Shown: positions 48,640 to 57,058 of the stretch, in pieces | Layout of the letters: every line of letters begins with the position of its first letter | Numbering within the stretch: position 1 is the first letter of the stretch | Assembly (NCBI RefSeq): GCF_011174775.1 | Contig: NZ_JAANHS010000009.1 | Coordinates: forward strand, 62,001 to 126,000 | Reading direction: 5' to 3' | Source: Rhodobacter calidifons | GTDB taxonomy: Bacteria > Pseudomonadota > Alphaproteobacteria > Rhodobacterales > Rhodobacteraceae | DNA length: 64,000 bases | Program-made: the position numbers and the translations under genes | The notes under the pieces: model-generated | Database searches by the model: none | What the model was told of the DNA's origin: nothing | The model's input: only the letters and a program-made list of their open reading frames with translations

Positions 48640-49844
48640 CCAGCCAGGAACTGGCAAGCCGGGTCGCCGACCTCACGATGCGCAACCCGAACCAGCCGCG
48701 CAGCGTGGATCGCGACCACCTGATCGAGGTGTTCAAGGCGCGTGTCGACAGTGGCGGCATGATGCTGGTGGACAGCGACATCTATCCTGTCGAGCCGCTC
48801 AACACCCAGTATGCCGACATCGTATTGCCTGCCGCCGGATGGGGCGAAGAGGACTTCACCCGCTGCAACGCCGAACGCCGTCTGCGGCTCTACGCCAAGA
48901 TCAACGACGCCCCCGCCGATGCAAAACCCGACTGGTATGCCGTCGGCCTTTTCGGCCAGAAGATGGGCTTTGCCGGCTTCGACTGGAAGGATTCCAACGC
49001 CATCTTCGAGGAAGCCTCGCGCTATTCTCGCGGCGGGGTGCTGAGCTATCACGTTCTGGCGCAGGAGGCCAAGAAAGAGGGCAAGCGGGCGCATGAAAAG
49101 CTGCGCGAACTCGGCACCACCGGCATCCAGACCCCGGTCCGTATGATTGACGGCCAGATGGTCGGCACTGGACGGTTGCATGATCCGGCGAACGACTGGG
49201 GTGAAATCGACGGCGCCACAGCGGACAGCAAATGGCTGTATGCCTTCGACACGCATACCGGCAAGGCCAACATGCTCAAGACGCCTTGGTCCAATGACAG
49301 CTGGATCGACTTCTATGACGCGATCAAGCCTCGGGCCGAAAAGGGCGAAATCTGGATCACCAACGGTCGCGTCAACGAAACCTGGCAGTCCGGCTTTGAC
49401 GATCTGCGCAAGCCCTGTCTGGCCAAGCGCTGGCCTTGGCCGCATATCGTGATCCACCCTGACGACGCCGCCCCGCAGGGAATCGAGTCGGGCGATTTGG
49501 TCGAAGGCTATAACGACGCGGTCTATGTTCAGACCGGCGCGCCGATCGGGGTGACAGAAAAGGACCTGTCCTTCACGAAGTTGATGGAAACCGGCCACAT
49601 CAAGACCACAACAGGCCAGTTCGTCGCCGTCGCCATCGTATCCGACGAGATGCGCCCCGGTGTTGCCAAGGCAGCCTTTAACTATCCCGGTGCCATGGCG
49701 AACTCTGTCTGCCACGCGGTGCCCGACCCTGTCTCCGGCAACTACCGCTACAAGCTGGGACGCGGCGTGCTGCGCAAGGTCGACGAAAGCGCCTACAAGC
49801 GGAACTTCCTGGAAATGTCGCTCAAGCCGCGTCCGATCAGCTGA
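48640..49844 (+). pseudogene. aioA: 3-prime remnant of arsenite oxidase large subunit aioA
   Basis: About 400 C-terminal residues of a molybdopterin (DMSO-reductase family) protein. Recalled AioA features: LVDSDIYP, ADIVLPAAGWGEEDF, ERRLRLYAKINDAP, ELGTTGIQTPVRM, FDTHTGKANMLK, NGRVNETWQSGFDDLRK, GIESGDLVEGYND and the end HAVPDPVSGNYRYKLGRGVL. The N-terminal half with the 3Fe-4S site, and the small subunit gene, are absent; the frame instead runs back through the antisense of the phage nuclease gene. So the gene was cut by the phage-like DNA and is not functional. GC and codon choice look somewhat lower in GC than the neighbours. Confidence 0.85.
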
Positions 49845-49904
49845 TTCTCCCTTGCTGCCGCCGGAAATCTTTCTGGCGGCAGTCATCTTGCAGGAGGTTT
49901 CGCC

Positions 49905-50357
49905 ATGCAGATCGCCTTCATCCATGCAACGGAACCCGGTTCGGTTGACGCCACGCTCAACGCTGTTCTGGCGCAGCTGTCGGGGGCTGGCTGGCGTCTC
50001 GAAGGCGTCATCCAGGAACCGTCAGGAACCGGAGATCGCCACCGCTGCGATATGGATCTGATCGATGTTGCCCGTGGCGACAGATTGTCCATAAGCCAGA
50101 ATCTGGGCCGCGGCTCAACGGGTTGTCGGCTCGACCCGAATGCAATAGAAATTGCAGCGCGCCGGGTTCAGGATGACCTGCGTGTCAAGCAGACTGATCT
50201 TCTGGTCATCAACCGCTTTGGCAAAATCGAGGCCATGGGCCTAGGTTTCTGCCCCGTCATTGCGGAAGCACTTGAAATCGGCGTGCCAGTTCTTTTGGGA
50301 GTGAACGACCTTAACCGGCCCGCATTCGAAAGCGTTTCGGGCGGGCTAGTTGTTTGA
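49905..50357 (+). CDS. DUF2478 family protein, 3-prime end cut by the IS element
   Basis: A 150-residue protein with QIAFIHATEPGSVDATLNAV at the N-terminus, ISQNLGRGSTGCRLDPNAIE in the middle and LLVINRFGKIEAMGLGF. DUF2478 proteins accompany molybdoenzyme gene clusters, including arsenite oxidases, and may be nucleotide-binding. A GGAGG ribosome site precedes the ATG. The usual C-terminus (about 15-25 residues after RPAF) is lost; the stop lies within the IS left end. It is probably non-functional or a shortened variant, and part of the former aio locus. Confidence 0.75.
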   Translation: MQIAFIHATEPGSVDATLNAVLAQLSGAGWRLEGVIQEPSGTGDRHRCDMDLIDVARGDRLSISQNLGRGSTGCRLDPNAIEIAARRVQDDLRVKQTDLLVINRFGKIEAMGLGFCPVIAEALEIGVPVLLGVNDLNRPAFESVSGGLVV

Positions 50358-51398
50358 TCCCACGGTTTAATGGTGCGATCCTTTCGCAGGAATGGAAGGA
50401 AGCAGCATGGGACAGGTTCGTCACGGGAGCGCCACGACGACGCACGCCGTCAGAGCAGCAATACAGCGATCGCAAGCTTCGCTCGCGCAACTGAGCCGGG
50501 AACTGGGTATCAACCCCAAGACAGTGGCGAAGTGGCGGAAGCGCGCGACGATCGAGGATAGGAAGACCGGGCCGACGGAACCGCGCTCGACGGTTCTGAC
50601 CGAGCAAGAGGAAGCGGCGGTCGTGGCGTTTCGGCGCCACACCCTGCTGCCGCTGGACGACTGCCTCTATGCCTTGCAGCCTTCGATCCCGCACCTGACA
50701 CGGTCAGCGCTGCACCGGTGCCTGCAGCGATGAGCCATTGCGGCGCCATTGGTTCAAGCCCAATGGCGAATGCATCTCGCGGCTATCGGATGTCGAGGGC
50801 GAAAAGCTCAAGCGCCAGAAGTTCAAGCGCTACCTCATCGGATTCTTCCACATCGACATTGCCGAGGTGCAAACAGCTGAGGGCAAGCTCTATCTCTTTG
50901 TGGGCGTTGACCGAACGGCCAAGTTCGCCGTCGCTCAACTCGTTGCAACGGCCGACAGAAAGACCGCCTGGGAGTTCCTGCAGCACCTGCTCGAAGCTGT
51001 GCCTTATCAGGTCCACACCATACTGACCGACAACGGCATCCAGTTCGCCGAACAATCCCGGAACCGGAACACCATCTATTCTCGGCCAATGCGCTTCGAC
51101 ATGATCTGTGATGCCAACGGGATCGAGCATCGGCTGACCAAGCCCAACCACCCCTGGACCAACGGGCAAGTCGAGCGGATGAACCGAACGATCAAGGACG
51201 CGACGGTGAAACGGTTCCATTACGAAACCCATGATCAGCTGCGAACCCACCTCGCCGACTTTCTCGCCGCCTACAACTTTGCCCGCCGACTCAAGACGCT
51301 GCACGGCCTCACGCCCTACGAATACATCTGCAAAATCTGGACATCAGAGCCGGAAAAATTCATCCTCGACCCGACCCACCAGATGCCGGGACTAAACA
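50351..51398 (+). mobile_element. IS481-type insertion sequence (about 1.05 kb)
   Basis: The left end TGTTTGATCCC (50351) and the inverted right end, whose complement reads TGTTTAGTCCC (51398), share TGTTT and TCCC, giving short imperfect inverted repeats. The length is usual for the family. The element separates the DUF2478 remnant from the baseplate-gene remnant. I see no target duplication: flanks are GGGCTAG and ATGGGCG, so a deletion next to the element is likely. Confidence 0.7.
50407..51398 (+). pseudogene. IS481-type transposase, interrupted
   Basis: The N-terminal helix-turn-helix part (MGQVRHGSATTTHAVRAAIQ to LTRSALHRCLQR) ends at TGA 50731-50733. The DDE integrase core resumes in another frame: FHIDIAEVQTAEGKLYLFVG, LTDNGIQF and HPWTNGQVERMNRTIKDA. 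Relatives read CLQRHGISRLPDVEG without a break, so about 34 extra bases have entered here, including the inverted repeat CGCCATTGG/CCAATGGCG (50744-50752, 50760-50768). The insert is not a simple slip site, so programmed frameshifting is unlikely and the transposase is probably dead. Confidence 0.75.
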
Positions 51399-51930
51399 AT
51401 GGGCGTAGTGCAGGATCATCCGGCGCAGGCCCCAGTCGCCCGCGGGGCCGGTTCAGCTGACGGTGTCCCCCGACACCGCGAACTGCGCCGGGGTCGCTGC
51501 GCCGAAGAGGGCTGCGACCTGCGTCGCCGCAGCAGCCGTCTTGTCCGCGGTCCCTGCAAAGCCTACCGCCGGGGAGCAGGTGATCCGTCCGCGCGAGGGA
51601 AGGACGGCTGGCCGGGCATCGCGGCACGCGCGCTGTAGGGATTCGGCAGCGTGTTGCCCGGCTGCACGTCCATCAACAGGAAGGGATAGAACGTCACCCG
51701 CAGCCCCCGCGCCTTCATCTCGCGGATCGCCTGCACCACCGCGAAATCCGCTGGCGTGCCGCCGGCAAAGAGCCCGGCATGGGTCCCTTGGCATGGGGTT
51801 CCGGCGCCGTATTCGGGGTGCGCTGTCATGTTCCATCCGAGGCGGATCTGATGATGTGACCGCCCCCCGAAGTCCTCATGCTGCGCATGAACGACACCGC
51901 AATGCTCGATCCGCAGGCAGGCTGCCCGGA
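51399..51930 (-). pseudogene. Remnant of a GTA/phage baseplate multidomain (TIM-barrel) protein gene
   Basis: On the minus strand the segment IRLGWNMTAHPEYGAGTP, DFAVVQAIREMKARGLRVTF, YPFLLMDVQPGNTLPNPY resembles the GTA TIM-barrel region of the large baseplate protein of Rhodobacterales. Near 51590 the frame changes (then RGRITCSPAVGFAGT, DKTAAAATQVAALFGA), and a TGA near 51453 replaces the tryptophan expected in TVSWTGPAGDWGLRR. The remnant runs up to the IS right end. Both ends are missing; it is a decayed fragment. Confidence 0.72.
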
Positions 51931-52023
51931 TTTCCGGCAGAATTAGGGTGAGAACGGAAGCCCCGCAGTGCCGCCCGGGTGCAACCGGTTGACGGAATCG
52001 GTCCTGCGGCCTTCCTCGGTGGT

Positions 52024-52608
52024 ATGCCATCCCCGCTGTCCATCGTCGTTGTCGAGCCCGACCCCGACCGCGCCCGGTCCATCGTGGACGGTCTGCGCGA
52101 GGCGCAGGACTGCGAGATCCTGGTGATCGGCGAAACCGCCGCATTGTCCCGTCGCATCGCCGAACGGAACCCGGATGTGGTGCTGATCGACATCGCGCAT
52201 CCCTCGCGCGATGTGCTGGAGGAGCTGGCGCTGGCCTCCGGGCCTCTCGACCGGCCGGTGGCGATGTTCGTGGACCGCTCCGACCCCGAACTGACCCGCG
52301 CCGCGATCGAGGCGGGCCTCTCGGCCTATGTGGTGGCAGGCCTGCGCCCCGACCGGCTGCGCGCGGTGATCGACACCGCCGTAAGCCGTTTTGCCCTGAC
52401 CAGCCGGATGCGCGCCGAACTTGATGCCGCGCGGCGCGCGCTGGAAGAGCGCAAGGTGATCGACCGCGCCAAGGGTATCCTGATGAAGGCGCGCGGCATC
52501 GGCGAGGACGAGGCCTATGCGCTCTTGCGCCGCACCGCGATGGACCAGAAGCGCCGCATCGCCGATGTGGCCGAGGCGCTGGTCACCGCTGCGGGGCTTC
52601 TGGGATGA
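52024..52608 (+). CDS. nasT: NasT, ANTAR-domain nitrate/nitrite response antiterminator
   Basis: A 194-residue regulator. An N-terminal pseudo-receiver (SIVVVEPDPDRARSIVDGL, then DVVLIDI) precedes a coiled coil and the C-terminal ANTAR domain (about 130-190: LEERKVIDRAKGILMKARG, EDEAYALLRRTAMDQKRRIA). ANTAR domains bind paired hexaloop RNA hairpins; such a pair is present at 53921-53958. Without nitrate NasS holds NasT; with nitrate NasT is freed. It overlaps nasS by 4 bases. The true start could be 51979; both have poor ribosome sites, and the upstream DNA appears rearranged. Confidence 0.93.
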   Translation: MPSPLSIVVVEPDPDRARSIVDGLREAQDCEILVIGETAALSRRIAERNPDVVLIDIAHPSRDVLEELALASGPLDRPVAMFVDRSDPELTRAAIEAGLSAYVVAGLRPDRLRAVIDTAVSRFALTSRMRAELDAARRALEERKVIDRAKGILMKARGIGEDEAYALLRRTAMDQKRRIADVAEALVTAAGLLG

Positions 52609-53780
52609 GCGGGCCGCGTGTTTCGGTGGGGTTCCTGCCGCTGACCGATGCCGCGCCGGTGCTGCTGGCGCAGGCGCTGCACTTCGATGCGGCCGAGGGC
52701 ATCGGGATCGACCTCGTGCGGGTGCCGAACTGGTCCCATCTGCGCGACCTTCTGGTGCTGGGGCAGGTCGATGCGGCACAGATGCTGGCGCCGGTGCCGG
52801 TGGCCATGGCGCTGGGCCTTGGCGGCCTGCGGGCGGTGGTGGATGCGCTGATGGTGCTGTCGGTCAACGGCAATACCCTCGGCGTGTCGCGCGCGCTGGC
52901 CGGGCAGATGCGCGCGCGCGGCTTCGGCTTCGACTTTGCCGATGCGCTGGCCGCACGCGACGCGCTGGCCGCGACCGGGCCGATCCGGCTGGGGGTGCCC
53001 TTCCCCTTTTCCACCCACATGGAACTGGTGCACCGCTGGGTCGAGGGCAGCGCGCTGGCCGCGGACGGACGGCTGGCGGTGCGCACCGTGCCGCCGCCGC
53101 TGATGGCCGCGGCGCTGGCGGCGGGCGAGATCGATGCCTTCTGCGTCGGCGAGCCCTGGGGGTCGCTTGCGGTCGAGCAGGGCGTGGGCGAACTGCTTCT
53201 GCCCGGCGCGGCGATTTGGGGTTCGGCCCCCGAGAAGGTGCTGGCGATGCGGCGCGACCGGGCCGAAGAGCGCCCCGACATCGCCGGCGCGCTGATGCGG
53301 GCGGTGTGGCGGGCGGCGGCATGGCTCGAGACGCCGGACCACCGGATCACCGCCGCCGAGCTGCTCGCGCAGCCAGACTTCCTTGACCTTGCGCCCGAGA
53401 CGATCGAGCGCGCCCTGTCGGGGCAGATGGTGATCTCGCCTGCGGGCGAGTTGCGCGGGGTGCCGCGGATGATCGCCTTTCACGGCGGCGCGGCAGGCTT
53501 TCCCTGGCGCAGCCAGGCGACCTGGTTCGCGCGCCGGCTGGCGCGGCGGCACGGCCTTGATCCGGGCGCGGCGGCGGCGGCGGGAACGGCGGTCTGGCGC
53601 AGCGATCTCTACCGCCGCCACCTTGGCCCTGCGGGCGCCGATCTGCCGGCCGCCTCATCGCGGCTCGAAGGCGCCGTGCGCGTGCTGACCGCCGTCGCGT
53701 CAAGCCGCGGGCGGCTGATTCTGCCGCCCGACGGTTTCTTCGATGGCGCGATCTTCGACCCCGAAGCGGCGGAGTGCTGA
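52605..53780 (+). CDS. nasS: NasS, cytoplasmic nitrate/nitrite sensor of the NasTS system
   Basis: A 391-residue NrtA/CmpA-type binding protein without a signal peptide, which separates NasS sensors from the periplasmic NrtA. VGFLPLTDAAPVLLAQALHF, AAQMLAPVPVAMALGLGG and DAFCVGEPWGSLAVEQGVGE are typical ligand-site segments. It binds NasT when nitrate is absent. ATGA overlap with nasT supports stoichiometric synthesis. Its counterpart NrtA is encoded just downstream. Confidence 0.92.
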   Translation: MSGPRVSVGFLPLTDAAPVLLAQALHFDAAEGIGIDLVRVPNWSHLRDLLVLGQVDAAQMLAPVPVAMALGLGGLRAVVDALMVLSVNGNTLGVSRALAGQMRARGFGFDFADALAARDALAATGPIRLGVPFPFSTHMELVHRWVEGSALAADGRLAVRTVPPPLMAAALAAGEIDAFCVGEPWGSLAVEQGVGELLLPGAAIWGSAPEKVLAMRRDRAEERPDIAGALMRAVWRAAAWLETPDHRITAAELLAQPDFLDLAPETIERALSGQMVISPAGELRGVPRMIAFHGGAAGFPWRSQATWFARRLARRHGLDPGAAAAAGTAVWRSDLYRRHLGPAGADLPAASSRLEGAVRVLTAVASSRGRLILPPDGFFDGAIFDPEAAEC

Positions 53781-53920
53781 AAATTCCGGCAATTCGGCGC
53801 GGACGGCCGGCGGCGGCATTGCTGCAACCGCTTTGCCGCGCCGCAGCGCTTGACCCCGGGCACCTGCCTCGGTCATCCTGCGATCGAAGGTGAGAGCAGC
53901 GCCGCCATCACCCTTCCTTC

Positions 53921-53958
53921 GGCCGCAAGGATGCGGCCTTCCATCCGGCAACGAGGCC
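53921..53958 (+). promoter_or_regulatory. nasT target: ANTAR-type tandem hexaloop RNA motif (NasT target)
   Basis: Hairpin P1: stem GGCCGC/GCGGCC (53921-53926, 53933-53938) with hexaloop AAGGAT. After 8 bases hairpin P2: stem GGC/GCC with hexaloop AACGAG (53950-53955). Both loops have A at position 1 and G at 4, the published ANTAR-target rule. The 3-prime arm of P2 overlaps the 5-prime arm of the terminator that follows, so binding of NasT would prevent termination. Confidence 0.7.
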
Positions 53959-54002
53959 ACCCGTTCCTGCCCGCAGCCCGGGCATGGTGCCGGTGGCCTT
54001 TT
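53955..54002 (+). terminator. Leader terminator before nrtA, antagonised by NasT
   Basis: GGCCACC (53955-53961) pairs with GGTGGCC (53992-53998), with an inner stem TGCCCG/CGGGCA; TTTT follows at 53999-54002. Its first arm shares bases with hairpin P2 of the ANTAR motif, giving mutually exclusive structures. It lies 65 bases before nrtA and would switch the whole nrt-nir-nas operon. Confidence 0.65.
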
Positions 54003-54066
54003 GCATGTCAAAGCCTCGCCCGGACGCTGCCCCACAGGACGCCGGGCCCCCGCCAAGGAGACCCCC

Positions 54067-55350
54067 ATGACCGGACCGACCCGCCGTCGCTTCCTGACCT
54101 CCGCCGCCGGCGCCGCCGCCACCCTGGCCGCCGCCCGCGCGCTTCTGCCCGCAGGGGCCTGGGCTGCAACGCCCACACCCGAGGTGACGGGCTGCAAGCT
54201 GGGCTACATCGCGCTGACCGACTCGGCGCCGCTCATCATCGCCGTGGAAAAGGGGCTCTTCGCCAAGCACGGCATGCCGGATGTGGTGGTGGAAAAGCAG
54301 GCGAGCTGGGGGGCCACGCGCGACAACATGGCGCTGGGTTCGGCCAACGGGGGCATCGACGGGGGCCATATCCTGCGGCCCAAGGTGCATCTCTATGCCA
54401 CCGGCACGGTGATGCAGAACAAGCAGCCGCTGCCGATGTACATGCTGATGGGCCTGAACGAGAACTGCCAGGGTCTTTCGGTGGCGCAGGCCTATGCCGA
54501 CAGCGGCGTGGGGCTGGACAGCGCGCCGCTGAAGGAAATCTTCGCGGCAAAGAAGGCCGCGGGCGCCGAGGTGCCGGTGGCCATGACCTTCCCCGGCGGC
54601 ACGCATGACCTCTGGATGCGCTACTGGCTGGCGGCGGGCGGGATCGACCCGACGAAGGACGTGGACCTGATCGTGGTGCCGCCGCCGCAGATGGTCGCCA
54701 ACATGAAGGTCGGCAACATGGAGGCCTTCTGCGTCGGCGAGCCCTGGAACGAGCAGCTGGTCAACCAGGGCATCGGCTTTACGGCCGCGACGACGGGCGA
54801 GTTGTGGCTGAACCACCCAGAGAAGGTGCTGGGGATGCGCGCCGACTGGGTGGACGCCAACCCCAACGCCACCCTCGCGCTGATGATGGCGGTGATGGAG
54901 GCACAGATGTGGTGCGACGATGCCGCCAACAAGGACGAGATGGCCGCCATCGTCGGCCGCCGCCAGTGGTACAACGTCCCGGTGGCCGACATCTCGGGCC
55001 GCATCAAGGGCGAGATAAATTATGGCAACGGCCGCAAGGAAACCCGGCCGGAGCTGGCCATGACCTTCTGGCGCGGCGGCGCGACCTCGTTCCCGTGGAA
55101 GTCGCTCGACGCCTGGTTCGTCACCGAGAACCGTCGCTGGGGCTATCTGCCCGGCGCCACCGACACCAAGGCGCTCGTCGATGCCACAAACCGCAGCGAC
55201 CTGTGGCTGCAGGCGGCCGCGGCGCTGGGGCTGGAGACCTCGGGCTTCGGGGACAGCCGGGGGGTGGAGACGATGTTCGACGGCAAGACCTTCGACCCGG
55301 CGAACCCGGAGGCCTATCTCGACAGTCTGTCGATCAAGGCGATGGCGTAA
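54067..55350 (+). CDS. nrtA: NrtA-type nitrate/nitrite ABC transporter binding protein
   Basis: A 427-residue periplasmic protein. The N-terminus has a twin-arginine signal (TRRRFLTSAAGAAATLAAAR, cleavage near AWA-A), then the CmpA/NrtA fold: LGYIALTDSAPLIIAVEKGL, KQASWGATRDNMALGSANGG, MRYWLAAGGIDPTKDVDL, FCVGEPWNEQL and FWRGGATSFPWKS. AAGGAG lies 6 bases before the ATG. It is the first gene of the assimilation operon after the antitermination leader. Nitrate versus nitrite preference cannot be told. Confidence 0.93.
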   Translation: MTGPTRRRFLTSAAGAAATLAAARALLPAGAWAATPTPEVTGCKLGYIALTDSAPLIIAVEKGLFAKHGMPDVVVEKQASWGATRDNMALGSANGGIDGGHILRPKVHLYATGTVMQNKQPLPMYMLMGLNENCQGLSVAQAYADSGVGLDSAPLKEIFAAKKAAGAEVPVAMTFPGGTHDLWMRYWLAAGGIDPTKDVDLIVVPPPQMVANMKVGNMEAFCVGEPWNEQLVNQGIGFTAATTGELWLNHPEKVLGMRADWVDANPNATLALMMAVMEAQMWCDDAANKDEMAAIVGRRQWYNVPVADISGRIKGEINYGNGRKETRPELAMTFWRGGATSFPWKSLDAWFVTENRRWGYLPGATDTKALVDATNRSDLWLQAAAALGLETSGFGDSRGVETMFDGKTFDPANPEAYLDSLSIKAMA

Positions 55351-55362
55351 GGGGGCGGGGCG

Positions 55363-56247
55363 ATGAATGTGACTACGCTGAAACCCCGCCAGGTGCCGGC
55401 GCCGCAGACGGCGGCGCAGGTGCTGCCCTTGCCGGTGGTGGCCCGGCCACGATTGCGGCTGGCGGCGCTGGGCCGGTTCGTCGCGGAACGGGTGGCGCCT
55501 CCGGTCGTGGTGCTGATCGTGGTGCTCTTGATCTGGCAGCTTTCCTTTTCCGGTGGGACTTCGGGTCTGCCTGCCCCCACCGATGTATGGGACCAGAGCC
55601 GCGACCTTATTGTCGACCCGTTCTTCGTCTACGGGTCCCAGGACATAGGCCTCGGCTGGCGGGTGCTGACCTCGCTGGAGCGGGTGGCCTATGGCTTCGG
55701 CCTTGCCGCCATCGTGGGCGTGCTGGTGGGCGCGGTCCTGGGGCAGTCGGCGCTGATGATGCGGGGGTTCGATCCGATCTTTCAGGTCCTGCGCACGGTG
55801 CCGCCGCTGGCCTGGCTGCCGATCAGCCTTGCCGCCTTCATGGACAGCCGGCCCTCGGCGATCTTCGTGATCTTCATCACCGCGATCTGGCCCATCATCA
55901 TCAACACCGCCGCCGGGGTCCGCGCCATTCCGCAGGATTACCGCAACGTCGCCGCCGTGCTGCGGCTCAACCAGATCGAGTTCTTCTGGAAGATCATGGT
56001 GCCCTCGGCCGCGCCCTACATCTTTTCGGGGCTGCGCATCGGGGTGGGCCTTTCGTGGCTGGCCATCGTCGCGGCCGAGATGCTGACCGGCGGCGTCGGC
56101 ATCGGGTTCTTCATCTGGGATGCCTGGAACTCCTCCCGCCTGACCGACATCATCGTGGCGCTGGTCTATATCGGGCTGACAGGCTTCATCCTTGACCGGC
56201 TGGTCGGCTGGATCGGGCGCGTCGTCTCGCGCGGCACGGCGGAGTGA
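55363..56247 (+). CDS. nrtB: NrtB-type nitrate ABC transporter permease
   Basis: A 294-residue inner-membrane permease with about six hydrophobic segments after a basic N-terminus; the coupling loop is VRAIPQDYRNVAAVLRLNQIEFFW, and VGLSWLAIVAAEMLTGGVGIGFFIW closes the domain, as in NrtB/SsuC proteins. It follows nrtA by 12 bases and is followed 5 bases later by the ATPase. Intact. Confidence 0.93.
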   Translation: MNVTTLKPRQVPAPQTAAQVLPLPVVARPRLRLAALGRFVAERVAPPVVVLIVVLLIWQLSFSGGTSGLPAPTDVWDQSRDLIVDPFFVYGSQDIGLGWRVLTSLERVAYGFGLAAIVGVLVGAVLGQSALMMRGFDPIFQVLRTVPPLAWLPISLAAFMDSRPSAIFVIFITAIWPIIINTAAGVRAIPQDYRNVAAVLRLNQIEFFWKIMVPSAAPYIFSGLRIGVGLSWLAIVAAEMLTGGVGIGFFIWDAWNSSRLTDIIVALVYIGLTGFILDRLVGWIGRVVSRGTAE

Positions 56248-56252
56248 GGGCC

Positions 56253-57053
56253 ATGGATCAAAGCTATCTCAAGATCGATCGCGTCTGCAAAAGCTTCTCC
56301 AAGGGCGCAAAGGTGACCGAGGTCCTGTCGGATGTCCGGCTGACCATCGACAAGGGCGAGTTCGTGTCGATCATCGGCCATTCCGGCTGCGGCAAGTCCA
56401 CCCTTCTGAACCTGATCGCCGGGCTGACCGAAGTCACCACGGGCGCAATCATGCTGGAAGGGCGCGAGGTCAACGCCCCTGGTCCGGACCGCGCGGTGGT
56501 GTTCCAGAACCACAGCCTGCTGCCCTGGCTGTCGGTCTATGACAACGTCAAGCTGGCGGTGACCAAGGTCTTTGGCGCGACCAAGACCAAGCCGGAACGG
56601 CACGACTGGATCATGCAGAACCTGGACCTGGTGCAGATGACCCATGCCGCCGACAAGCGGCCCGGGGAAATCTCGGGCGGGATGCGGCAGCGGGTGGGCA
56701 TTGCGCGCGCACTGGCGATGGAGCCGAAGATCCTGCTGCTCGACGAGCCCTTCGGCGCGCTGGACGCGCTGACCCGGGCGCATTTGCAGGACGCGGTGAT
56801 GGAGATCCATGCCCGGCTGAAGAACACCATGATCATGATCACCCATGACGTGGACGAGGCCGTGCTGCTGGCCGACCGCATCGTGATGATGACCAACGGC
56901 CCGGCGGCACGCATCGGAGAGGTCCTGCCCGTCGCCATCCCCCGTCCGCGCGACCGGATCCAGCTTGCCAGCCACCCCGATTACGTCCGGGCCCGCGAGG
57001 CGGTGCTGCGGTTCCTGTATGAACGTCACCGCTTTGTCGAAGCGGCGGAGTAA
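56253..57053 (+). CDS. Nitrate ABC transporter ATPase (NrtD/NasD type)
   Basis: A 266-residue single-domain ATPase: Walker A IGHSGCGKSTLLN (near 45), Q-loop VFQNHSLLPWLSVYDNV, signature ISGGMRQRVGIARA and Walker B ILLLDEPFGALDAL, with MITHDVDEAVLLADRIV. It lacks the C-terminal solute-binding domain of NrtC, so a homodimer of this subunit must power the transporter. ATG 56253 is chosen; a GTG at 56244 overlapping the permease stop is an alternative. Confidence 0.93.
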   Translation: MDQSYLKIDRVCKSFSKGAKVTEVLSDVRLTIDKGEFVSIIGHSGCGKSTLLNLIAGLTEVTTGAIMLEGREVNAPGPDRAVVFQNHSLLPWLSVYDNVKLAVTKVFGATKTKPERHDWIMQNLDLVQMTHAADKRPGEISGGMRQRVGIARALAMEPKILLLDEPFGALDALTRAHLQDAVMEIHARLKNTMIMITHDVDEAVLLADRIVMMTNGPAARIGEVLPVAIPRPRDRIQLASHPDYVRAREAVLRFLYERHRFVEAAE

Positions 57054-57058
57054 CGGCC

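Noticed and set aside
50351-51398. Composite transposon carrying the nitrate genes
   Set aside because: Only one IS copy is present in the window, and its transposase is broken; no second copy flanks the cluster.
50407-51398. Programmed frameshifting in the transposase
   Set aside because: The two parts are separated by about 34 extra bases with an internal palindrome, not by a slippery A or G run.
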